DNA of 64,000 bases. Origin: Agapetus fuscipes (Eukaryota; Arthropoda; Insecta; Trichoptera; Glossosomatidae). The notes below the pieces were generated by a model, which was not told where the DNA came from, searched no databases, and saw only the letters and a program-made list of their open reading frames with translations. Within the stretch, counting starts at the first letter, position 1; every line of letters begins with the position of its first letter. The stretch is from assembly GCA_951799405.1 (NCBI GenBank), contig OX637334.1, positions 7,378,001-7,442,000 on the forward strand, given 5' to 3'. This document shows positions 55,500-64,000 of the stretch, one piece after another. A program made the position numbers and the translations under genes.

Positions 55500-56008
55500 C
55501 AATGAATTAACAGCGAATGAATGGGATATCCAGAGTCATAATGAAAGGGGAGATTGTATAAAAAAGGTTATGGCTCTGGATGAAATGAAAAAAGTATGCG
55601 AGGATCGAAAGAAATGGCGGTTGATCTGTAATGCTAGCGGTTAAAGCTGAGGCTTTTAAATATTTAAAAAAAATATATGTTTTGTAGTTTTTTAAACTTT
55701 TTACTGTTTAATTGTTTATATATTTGAATGTATTAATTGCTTGTATTCCTTGACTGATAGGTTGGTATGCAGCTGACCACCCATACTGTAAAAAATGGTT
55801 CACTTTGCCAATGTCACCCCTACTTCAGGGAAGGTCGGCAAGAGTTGCAGGGCTTATGTTCATTTGAGATTGGGTTTTTTTTATATTGTAGGTCCACATA
55901 CGGCATGTGTAAGCGCGAAATTATGCATGTCTGCTTGTGGGAATGCATTTAATATGAATCTCAAATGATACATATCTTTGCAGCTTAGATTTAGATTTAG
56001 ATTTTAGA
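55500..56008 (+). mobile_element. RTE-like LINE 3' end (last codons plus R3 UTR)
   Basis: Plus frame 55510-55644 reads NEWDIQSHNERGDCIKKVMA, DEMKKVCEDRKKWRLICNAS and a stop. About 100 bp later comes repeat R3 (GGTTGGTATGCAGCTGACC ... ATACATATCTTTGCAGC), ending in (GATTTA)n. This is the second link between R3 and the RTE-like coding sequence. Confidence 0.8.
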
Positions 56009-56009
56009 A

Positions 56010-57595
56010 AATGTAAACTTGGTGTAGGTATATCTTCACCACTGTTGTGTGTTGACTTAACTTGCTGAGTTGTCCCGTACAATGTTCCATTACTGTAAGC
56101 TAGCTTCTAGTCCACTATATTTGTCAATCTGAATTGTAAGCGCGCCGGATTACACAGCAGAACAGCTATATTAGAAAATGTGACATGTCAGATCAGGAAG
56201 CCCGGATCACAGAGTGCCTACTGTAGGTACCGTTGACTAATAACATCTGTGGACAAGAAGTTATTTTAACGAAAATAGACATATATATCTGTCTCAACTT
56301 ACTTACGAAAATGGTCATTAGTTAGAAAGAGAACAAAAAACTTCACAGTTGCATTTTTGTTTGTACACACAACTCAACAAAACCCCAAAAAAATAATCTT
56401 GAATGTTGGTACCATTGCAAAAAATGGCTGCCGATTTGACCGGAAATAGCTAAAGTTGACAGATAACACGCGTGTTAAATATTATGATCGCCAAAATTTA
56501 TGCCAGTATTTTATATTTTCAAAGTGTATAATCATATTTTAATTTTATCACTCATTTCATTATAACCATTGTGATGCCGCCGTACATTCGGGGTACCACT
56601 GCAACGTTTGACACAAGAGGAGCGCAATCGGGAACAAGTATGAACCAATTCAGTACTTTAGTTACCGCTCCCCATTATTATAACTCCATGGTAGGTACTT
56701 ACTTTTATTTATGTTAAAAAAAAACATATTAAATTTAGTTACACACTCGCAGTCTTCTTAACAAACTTCATTGAAATAAATTATGATGCGGCTTCATTAA
56801 TGCTATGAAGGTTGATTTTAGGTATAAAAATCACTGAAACATATTGCAAAGACAACAAAATATGAATATGCTCTGATTTATGAAGGTGCCCTTTAAATTT
56901 ATGAAATATTTGAGTGAAAACTGAGATTGGCATTATTTCATATCAACTTTATTGTGCTCATTCTGTTTCTAGACAACAAAAGCCAGGTCTAGGGCCGCCC
57001 TGAAAATTATCTTTCAATTTCAAAAAAAGAGACAGTTGGTGTTGTCAAATCAAACAGTTATTCCTTAATTATGGGAAATAAGCTTTAATTCATATCGGTG
57101 CCAACTTGTTTTTTTTTTTCATCTTGTATCGATTGCAGAAACATATTCATACATTTTAACATAGTTTTTGTACAATGTTTACAAACATTTTAATGTGAAA
57201 TAATATTAAAACCTGTTGTGGTATAAAGACTAGATGTAGCATTTAGTTTAAACAATTTAAACACTGTTCTGAAAAAATATTATTTTCACTTGGTGAAAAC
57301 CTTGTCAATTTTGTTAGTACTACAATGTGTCATTTTATTTAATGTTTAGTTAAATAACAAAGACATTATATCATCGTTGATCATGATTGAGTAATTTGTA
57401 TTGCTTACTTTGATTTTTTTCATAAAAAAATTACACCAATTTTTGAGCTTGCAAGATTCACACAGTAGGCCAAATGTTGATTAGAAATATCATAAAAGAT
57501 TAAGGATGGTGAAATGAAATTTTAAAGTATTGAAAATCATTTATGAATTGATGATGTTGGTGCTGTTTTTTTTAAATTTGTATTTAATTTATTGA
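56010..57595. other. Gene-free stretch downstream of RCHY1
   Basis: AT-rich, no supported gene. A GAGAACAAAAAA-containing segment near 56270-56345 resembles one near 55320-55395 (ACTTACATTAACGCAAATTG / ACTTACTTACGAAAATGG), so two related repeat pieces are present. Confidence 0.4.
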
Positions 57596-57599
57596 AGTT

Positions 57600-58080
57600 G
57601 AACATCAGCTTGTTGCTCGCTCGTTAACTCAATCATCTGACAAGCAAGCTAATGTTTTAAGCTCGATTGCAAACATGATCATCTAGCAAGCGAGCCTAAT
57701 TTGTTGAAGCTCGCTTGCTTATGTAATACAACGAGCAGGGGTAATGAATCGCTAATGTGGTCATCTAACAAATGAGATTTGCCGTTTCGCAGTGGGTGTC
57801 TTTTCCCTACATAAATGCTTCCAGTAACAATATGGAATATCTCTATGACTTAATTTTTTCATACATTTTTTGATTTCCTCCCTTGATGAACCCTCAATTT
57901 TTACTGGTGCTGATACCTTAAAAATTCAATGACATGCATAGATCCCAATTAGTGTGCACATGGCATCTGTGCATGTCACCTGCAGTCCAACTGTTGATTA
58001 CTTTAAGTTTGCCCGCTAATGTGATAATCTTACAAGCGAGCTCATTTAGTTTAAGCTCGCTAATGCAGCGAGCGAGAGTG
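57600..58080. repeat. Degenerate AAGCGAGC / GCTCGCTT repeats
   Basis: Multiple imperfect inverted and direct units such as GCAAGCGAGCCTAATTTG, AAGCTCGCTTGCTTATG and AAGCGAGCTCATTTAG recur across about 480 bp. They run up to the RCHY1 stop codon and are therefore probably in its 3' UTR. Confidence 0.55.
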
Positions 58081-58083
58081 GCG

Positions 58084-61000
58084 TCAGGCTTGCGGAGGCT
58101 CGTCCGTTAAGCTCGGCTGAGGCAGGGAAGATTCTGAAGAGGAAGAAGAGGAAGCCCCGGATTCTGATGTTCTGGTTTCCGAGGAGCTGTCCCCGTTGGT
58201 GCTGCTCGTCCCGTTGACTTGCCTGCCGCGCCCTGGAGGGCTGACGTCAGCTAGAGGACTTTCCTCCGGGGTTTCAGGATCTGTGGATGCTGGATGCTGT
58301 GCGGCCGTGCTGGATGATGAAGATGATGAAGAAGCTTCGCCACCAATCACTTCTTCTAATGTCCCGTCTCTGCCCCTGAATAAATGATTTATTTTATCAA
58401 AACAAGCCTATTCATCTTATATAACAGATAGTCTAAGGGCTCCTATGCAAGTGAAGAGGCAAACAAATCTTATGTTATTGGTTGCTATGGACCCTAGTCA
58501 CGTACAAGTGTGACATTTGCCAGCCGAGAAACAATCTATATTTTCAAATTTAAGTGGAGGTTCGGTGCTAGGGAATTTTCATAACACCAGCATCTTGAAT
58601 CAGACCTGATTGGTTGAGGGAGAGATGTTTTTTTTAAAACAAATGAGAATGTTTCCATATGACAGGTAGATATTTGAATGATAATATTTGTCAGTCGTCT
58701 TACTTTTGAAATCCCTTAGTCTGGCAGGTGTTGTAGGCCCCGCAGTGCGCACACTTGAGCCCCACCACATGAAACTTCACGGTTGACAGCTGTGAACAGA
58801 GTAAAACAAATACCTCAGTAGTACAAGTGGTGTGTTGCGTTGATTGTCTGAAGGGACCAGTGTGTTTCGCTAGCACCCAAAAATATAGAAGATACAGATG
58901 ACTTATGTCAGTTTTACTATGGTAATGCACGTATCATAGAAAAAAATACAATGTAAAAAAGAGACATAAGATATTAGCATTACAAGCCAAAAAAATACTT
59001 ATAATCACAACAATTTTTGATCTGCACTAAATTTTATAGACCAAAACAATTCATACTAAACACTGTTTTATTTTCACTAGATTTATTAATTTTATTTTAA
59101 TTAATATACACAAACGTTTTTCATCTCTCCATCATCTTTTTTTATTGATATCAAATGTTATTTTCAGTGTAGATTCACAAACCATACAAAAAACAACATT
59201 TTTTGTTTGTTCTCGTAGATAGTTGCCTGGAAACTGATTATAACAAGACCTTGCTAGGTGTGGTGGAATGGAATTGAATGTTTGATACTGATTAAGATGG
59301 ATTGATTGTTGGTTACCTTGTGGCAGTCTTTGCAGAGGATGTTTGCCTTGTAATCCGAGTATTCTGGTGGCATTGGAGTCATGGCTACCTCAGAGTCCAG
59401 ATACTTCCATAGCTGAAACATTGCAATTTTTTAAAATTGAATAGTGGCTAAATCTAAATCTAAGCTGCAAAGATATGTATCATTTGAGATTCATATTAAA
59501 TGCATTCCCACAAGCAGACATGCATAATTTCGCACTTACACATGCTGCATGTGGACCTACAATATAAAAAACCCAATCTCAAATGAACATAAGCCCTGCA
59601 ACTCTTGCCGACCTTCCCTGAAGCAGGGGTGACATTGGCAAAGTGAACCATTTTTTACAGTATGGGTGGTCAGCCGCATACCAACCTATCAGTCAAGGAG
59701 TACAGAAATTTGTGCTTTTTTGGGTTGAAAGAGCCATTCACATTTTTCATGTAGTGCACTTTTATCAGTCGCTCATTGTCTACTATTTCTAGATAAAAAA
59801 AATGAAAATAAATTAGGGTAATTTATTTGGTGAGCGCTGTTTTTGTGTGTATCACACCTCAAGAGCCCTCTGCAAGTTTGGTCGTCGCTGTAGAAAGCGC
59901 CAATTCTCAAGCAAGACCCAGTTGCTGTAAGGCTGGATGGACTTTTTGATGACTGGTCTTTGGTAAAGGTTAATGAATTTTTCAACCCAGCGAAGAGCAA
60001 ATTTGAAAATATAAATGGTATTTTTTTGTGCTCCGCCGGGATTCGAACCCAAAACCTTCCATTTATGAGTCCGAAGTATTACCACTGGACTACGGACCGA
60101 TCTACTGGACTACTGGACTACGGACTGGATGCTCAAACTAACATATTATTTTTTTGTACTTTTGCCGCATTCATTCACTTTGGACACATTTAGACCATTA
60201 CTAGTCATTCCGCTTACTCGTAGATGAGCCATTTCTTGTCACAAGGAGTGCATAACTTACGGAGCTCATGTCTATCATGCTGGTCTGGCACGTGGGGCAG
60301 GCGTAGTGGCCAGAGTGCAGCATCTCCTCGAAGCAGGTGCGGTGCAGCAGGTGGCCGCAGTCCGGGATGTGGCAGGGGATGCGCGACGTGTGGATGTCCT
60401 CCAGGCACACCGGGCAGTTGGAGCGAGACACATTCTCCACACACTGCAACATCATATCCAGAGTCACAATAAAAGAAGAGCTTGTATGAAAAAGGTTTTG
60501 ACTCTGGATGAAATGAAAGAAGTATGTAAGGACAGAAAGAAATGGCGGTTGATCTGTAATTTTGGCGGCTAGGACTAGGATTTTTTAAATTGGAATTTTG
60601 TATTATGTTTTTGTTTTGATGTCCATACATACCATTTGTTGATTTTAAAAATGTAATTTGTTGTGTATGTTCTTTGACTTATAGGTTGGTTTGCGGCTAA
60701 CCACCCATGCTGTAGAAAATGGTTCACTTTGCCAATGTCACCCCTGTTTCAGGGAAGGTCGACAAGAGTTGCAGGGTGTATGCTCATTTGAGATTTGGGT
60801 TTTTATATTGTAAGTCCATATGCGGCATGTTTAAGCGTGAACTTATACGTATCTGCTTGTGAAAATACATATAATGTGAATCCTTAATGTTACATATCTT
60901 TGCAAATTAGATTAAATTAGATATAAGGGACAACAACCAACACGTGGGAGAGGTCGGATCAATAAAGGTCAGCCGACTGCATTGGCTGGGCCACATCCAG

Positions 61001-63732
61001 AGAATGGACCATTGGCATATAACATAAGTGGGCCCGAAACCAGCTTATGGCATTCTAGTAGAGTATGAGACACACTTGCCAGCCAGACCTGTCAAGCACA
61101 ACGTAATTATCAATAATAATGTGAAATCCTGTGTTTTTTTTGCGTCTTCATCTAGCGTTTTAGCATCCAGTAATAGCAAATACCATGATATCTTATGATG
61201 CCCTTTTTCTTTTAATGGTGCCCAAAACAACAGAACTCGTGCACACAAGAACACAAGAAGTGTAGATTATTTTTTTATTTTGCTAAATTAACTAAAATTG
61301 CTGTCAATTATTTCATAATGTTTGTTTCTGGGCAGGAATTCAATTTGCAAAAATACTTCTTATCCAGAAATAAGTAAATGGAATTTAAGTAGTTTTTAGA
61401 CAACAAAATGTAACTTAACGAATTCTTGAAAAACAGCAGTGTAAGCCATGAGATTTTTTTCTTTTACAATGAGTCCTGCACATCAATAGTTGACATAAAC
61501 AAAATTGTGATGCCACACAGCCAGGTTGCTATGGCGAAGACTAACTTATACTTTTGTAATGGTTGCCAAATAGATCTGTGAATTTGGACGCCAATAAAAA
61601 AATCTACTTTCAAATTTTGTACTGAGTCCATATTTTTTTTTGGTTTCTAAGTGATGAAGAAAAAGGAGGAAATGCATATCAACTTGGATATCACAGAGAC
61701 TGGATGCTCCATCCAAGAAAACAAAGGACTTCACATTCACACAGTTGACTCATCAAAGAATGAGAAGTACATTTTCCAATGCCTTGGAACATCTTGGCAA
61801 GACGCCTAAAATTTAATCTTTTTGCTGCCAAATACATGCTGTTCATTTTCTGGTATGGTGAATAAACAACAGCATTTACTAGCTGAAGTACATTTATATA
61901 AACAAAGAAAAAGGTTCACTGACACAGTTTTAATATGCATCTGTGTTTGGAATTCATCAACAGATTTTGTTGTTTACAAATAGACAAAGTATATTTAAAA
62001 ATCATGTCTTCTGAAGTTATTTTTGATTTTGCTTAACGAGGATCTAATGGAAATAGATTTTTTACGAGGATTTGGAGCAGGGTGAAAGAACAGACTAAAA
62101 ATTAAGGCAGAATATAGATTAATCATTATTTTATATACTTACACACAGTTTGAATAAGCCTTGCATGATTTTTTCAACCTGTTTACTAGGTCAAATATGG
62201 AGGATACAAACAATAAACTTTTATGTTTTGCTATTACAGTACGTAGCGCCTCGCTAATCCAGACAGGAGCGTCATTGCAAAAGTTTTTTGTACATCTCCT
62301 GTGTGGTGGAACCGGACTATATTTCAATACATAATCAGTTCGATAATTAAACTGAGTTACATCAACTGATCAACATTCTAAGGCAGAGGGCCCGGGTTAA
62401 CACCACTACGGCAGGAAGACATAAAGATGTCCCGCTTCAGCTTTTCTTCAAGCCCAAATCATAACACTGGCAAAGTTTATTCAGCCCTGTTAATAAATTG
62501 GAACATGCTCCCTCAGGAGCAGTATTTTTGTCTGGTCAGAAACAGGCCATAATATTGTCAATTAATAATTATTTTTATTTATTTTAATGAATTATTAATT
62601 AATAGTTACCCCTTGACACCTGTTGAGCCAAGGTCACAAGGGGCCTGATGGGAATCAAACCAGTGTTATTTGAAATTTCAAACACACTAGCCAAAATTAT
62701 AATATTGACCGCTAGTCCATGCCTTGACATCAATTTAATTAAATGTTTTATAAGATCAATTTTAATTTCAAAGCATCAATGATCTGCGCTGTAAGGCTGG
62801 TCCCCACATGCGACCAATTTGAAGACAAGAAGGTACACTACATGAGCCACTTAGTTCTGCTTTTCCCTTACCCTGTGTCCGTCTAATTTAAGTTGCATGG
62901 GCAGGCACATGTTGCAGACAGCGCAGTGGAAGAAGCGGTCCCTTCCCCCCACCCGGCAGATGCCGCACCCATCACAGTGGTACTGCTTCTTGTCTTCGTC
63001 ATCAAACAGGTTGCACACTAGGCATGTGTACTGGAAATAGAGACATGAAAAAATCGATGAGGGATTGAATTTTTAAGGTTATGCCGGTACGACATTACAA
63101 TATCATAGAGCAAATTACATTTGCTTGGTCCATTGAGACAGAATTTGACACAAAACCAGGATGATGCTCAGGAAGGAAGAAGCAAACAACCAAAGCAAAA
63201 AAAAAATTGAAAACAGGGTGGTTGGGTGAACATGAGAAGAACCCAAAGGACTATTTAGAACATAAGACATGTATGTTCTTAGAATGATCACAGGTAGTAC
63301 ATTGTGAGATCACATCTACAATGACCACATAAGGTAAACCTGCGAAATAGAGAATATAGTGAGATGGAGCAGATCCAGGAGGCAATTTTGGAGAGATCAT
63401 GTCTCCAGAATGAGTTATGAAAAACATAGATGCCAAAAGGTCAACAAAGGCCTCCTATAAGGTGAAGGTAGCTGGACGACGTCATCTTAGGACCCATGGG
63501 CTGGCATGAATAATTTGTATGAATCACAGATAGAAAGATCTACACCAGGGAAAAGAAGAAGTTTTTTTACCTTTCCGAATCGCACTCCGCACTTTTCGCA
63601 TTCAGCTTGCACCTTCTGGCGCGTGTCACACTCCGTGCAGATGAGCTCAGACACAGTCTTCCTGTTGAAGTAGTGCTCCTCGCTCTCATCGTGACAATAT
63701 CTGCACATGTAGAACTTGTTGCAGCATGGCGT
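58084..63732 (-). CDS. RCHY1: RCHY1/Pirh2 E3 ubiquitin ligase (5' end off the window)
   Basis: RING-type ubiquitin ligase; mammalian Pirh2 targets p53 and other proteins. Exons on the minus strand: 63732-63571, 63030-62872, 60443-60261, 59412-59317, 58789-58704, 58375-58084. Phases agree and give 325 residues. Order: the rest of the CHY zinc finger (TPCCNKFYMCRYCHDESEEH, ICTECDTRQ, CEKCGVRFGK); the CTCHY finger (LFDDEDKKQYHCDGCGICRV, FHCAVCNMC); the RING (CPVCLEDIHTSR, CGHLLHRTCFEEML, CPTC); and the zinc ribbon (ILCKDCHK, VKFHVVGLKCAHCGAYN). The human protein ends soon after the ribbon. Here a tail of about 95 residues, rich in Ser, Glu and Pro, follows. The first exon, with the N-terminal CxHY part, lies right of 64000. 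Confidence 0.95.
58440..58600. repeat. MITE family C piece
   Basis: GGTTGCTATGGACCCTAGTC, then GACATTTGCCAGCCGAGAAAC, matches the element at 30.5 kb. It lies in RCHY1 intron DNA. Confidence 0.5.
59450..59702 (-). repeat. RTE-like LINE 3' UTR copy (repeat R3)
   Basis: A minus copy with tail CTAAATCTAAATCTAAGC (plus sense) and end CCAACCTATCAGTCAAGG. The GATTTA-type tail matches the 55.5 kb copy. Confidence 0.75.
59812..60103 (-). repeat. SINE type 1, full-length, minus strand
   Basis: In plus sense: tail TTTATTTGGTGAGCGCTG, TCACACCTCAAGAGCCC, body CCCAGTTGCTGTAAGGC, box B GGGATTCGAACCC, head ACTGGACTACGGACCG. The last bases are repeated (CTACTGGACTACTGGACTAC). Confidence 0.85.
60450..60922 (+). 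mobile_element. RTE-like LINE 3' end (last codons plus R3 UTR)
   Basis: Plus frame 60456-60572 reads IQSHNKRRACMKKVLTLDEM then KEVCKDRKKWRLICNFGG and a stop. R3 starts at about 60657 and ends GATTAAATTAGATA. The insert begins 10-15 bp upstream of the acceptor of RCHY1 exon C, so it lies against the splice site. Confidence 0.82.
60940..61020 (+). pseudogene. LINE C-terminal scrap
   Basis: The frame reads IKVSRLHWLGHIQRMDH, the RLxWLGHxxRM motif of RTE-like C-termini. It lies right after the R3 copy. Confidence 0.5.
61495..61640. repeat. MITE family C copy
   Basis: GTGATGCCACACAGCCAGG and GTTGCTATGGCGAAGAC face a second half containing AATGGTTGCCAAATAG and CAAATTTTGTACTGAGTCC. It lies in RCHY1 intron DNA. 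Confidence 0.5.
62345..62870. repeat. Decayed SINE cluster upstream of RCHY1 exon B
   Basis: Diverged type 2 pieces flank a minus-strand type 3 fragment. The type 2 pieces have GGCAAAGTTTATTCAGCC near 62470 and CCCACATGCGACCAATTTG near 62800. The type 3 fragment at about 62625-62715 has box B GGGAATCAAACCAG in plus sense. Confidence 0.5.
63200..63490 (+). pseudogene. RTE-like LINE relic
   Basis: Plus frames read MYVLRMITGSTL, then CEIENIVRWSRSRRQFWRDH and VSRMSYEKHRC. This is the 'RSRRRFWRDHVxRM' post-RT region of an RTE-like LINE, with stops. It ends about 80 bp before RCHY1 exon A. Confidence 0.6.
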
Positions 63733-64000
63733 CTGCAAACAAATGCACAATGATTTTAATTTTTAAAAATGGAATGGACGCGGCACTAATTTTGAAATTA
63801 GAATTTATTCTCATCAAGAAAACATCATAAGAACTTCAGCAAGCAATAATAAATATTATTTAATTAAAATGAGGCTGGACAGACATTTTGTTTCAAATCG
63901 AATGATGAAGTGGTATGATTTTGATGAAATGTTGAGAAACCCGTTCTTGTCTTCAACGTGGTTCGTAAAATCCAATTTTAGTTCTTTACAAACAAAATTT

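Noticed and set aside
61640..61810. Open stretch containing KKKEEMHINLDITETGC in one frame
   Set aside because: I could not match it to a known protein or LINE end in any frame. It is short and not annotated.
1..64000. CRISPR array, operon, phage or bacterial defence system
   Set aside because: The genes are split by many GT-AG introns and belong to animal families. No regular spacer-repeat array occurs.

Overview
This window is animal nuclear DNA, almost certainly from an insect. It carries intron-rich genes with GT-AG introns, a chitin-binding (RR-2) cuticular protein and four conserved eukaryotic genes. The introns and intergenic DNA are AT-rich and packed with LINE, SINE and MITE debris. 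Lepidoptera is plausible from the style of the repeats, but the sequence alone does not prove it.

Layout. (1) 16-1605 (+): the last two exons of an RR-2 cuticular protein gene. (2) 17244 down to 2081 (-): fourteen exons coding for the N-terminal 690 residues of RIC1 (Drosophila Rich), the Rab6 exchange-factor subunit. The C-terminal half is not in the window, so the cuticle gene appears to lie antisense inside or beside the RIC1 locus. (3) 17718-28348 (+): a complete 14-exon Mad1 spindle-checkpoint gene (739 aa), head to head with RIC1 across 473 bp. (4) 32995-41588 (+): a complete 4-exon ceramide-1-phosphate transfer protein gene (211 aa). Its second intron holds a nearly intact LINE with a second LINE inserted in it. 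Its third intron holds a broken copy of its own exon 2. (5) 63732 down to 58084 (-): six exons of RCHY1/Pirh2, a CHY/RING E3 ligase. Its 5' end lies beyond the right edge, and it has a long Ser-rich C-terminal tail. The stretch 41.6-58 kb has no host gene that I can support.

Mobile DNA dominates. I see four main LINE groups: a LINE with ORF1 and ORF2 in the CPTP intron; an RTE-like group known mostly from its last 40-250 codons and its 3' UTR; a CR1-like RT at 43-45 kb; and an R1-like RT C-terminus at 52.6-53.6 kb. There are three tRNA-derived SINE types, one recurrent chimera of two of them, a hAT element with an 8-bp target duplication, a Harbinger-like MITE with a TTA duplication, and several other MITE families. 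The 3' tail of SINE type 1 matches the 3' end of the CR1-like LINE in this same window, which suggests the partner that mobilises it.

The host genes form no operon or pathway. RIC1 serves Golgi trafficking, Mad1 mitosis, CPTP lipid transfer, RCHY1 ubiquitination and the cuticle protein exoskeleton. I found no defence locus, CRISPR array or viral gene. The most informative signals are the repeat relationships, the nested insertion with an exact target duplication, and the exon duplication in CPTP. Exon boundaries were placed by eye from splice sites, reading phase and remembered family sequence, and no search was run.
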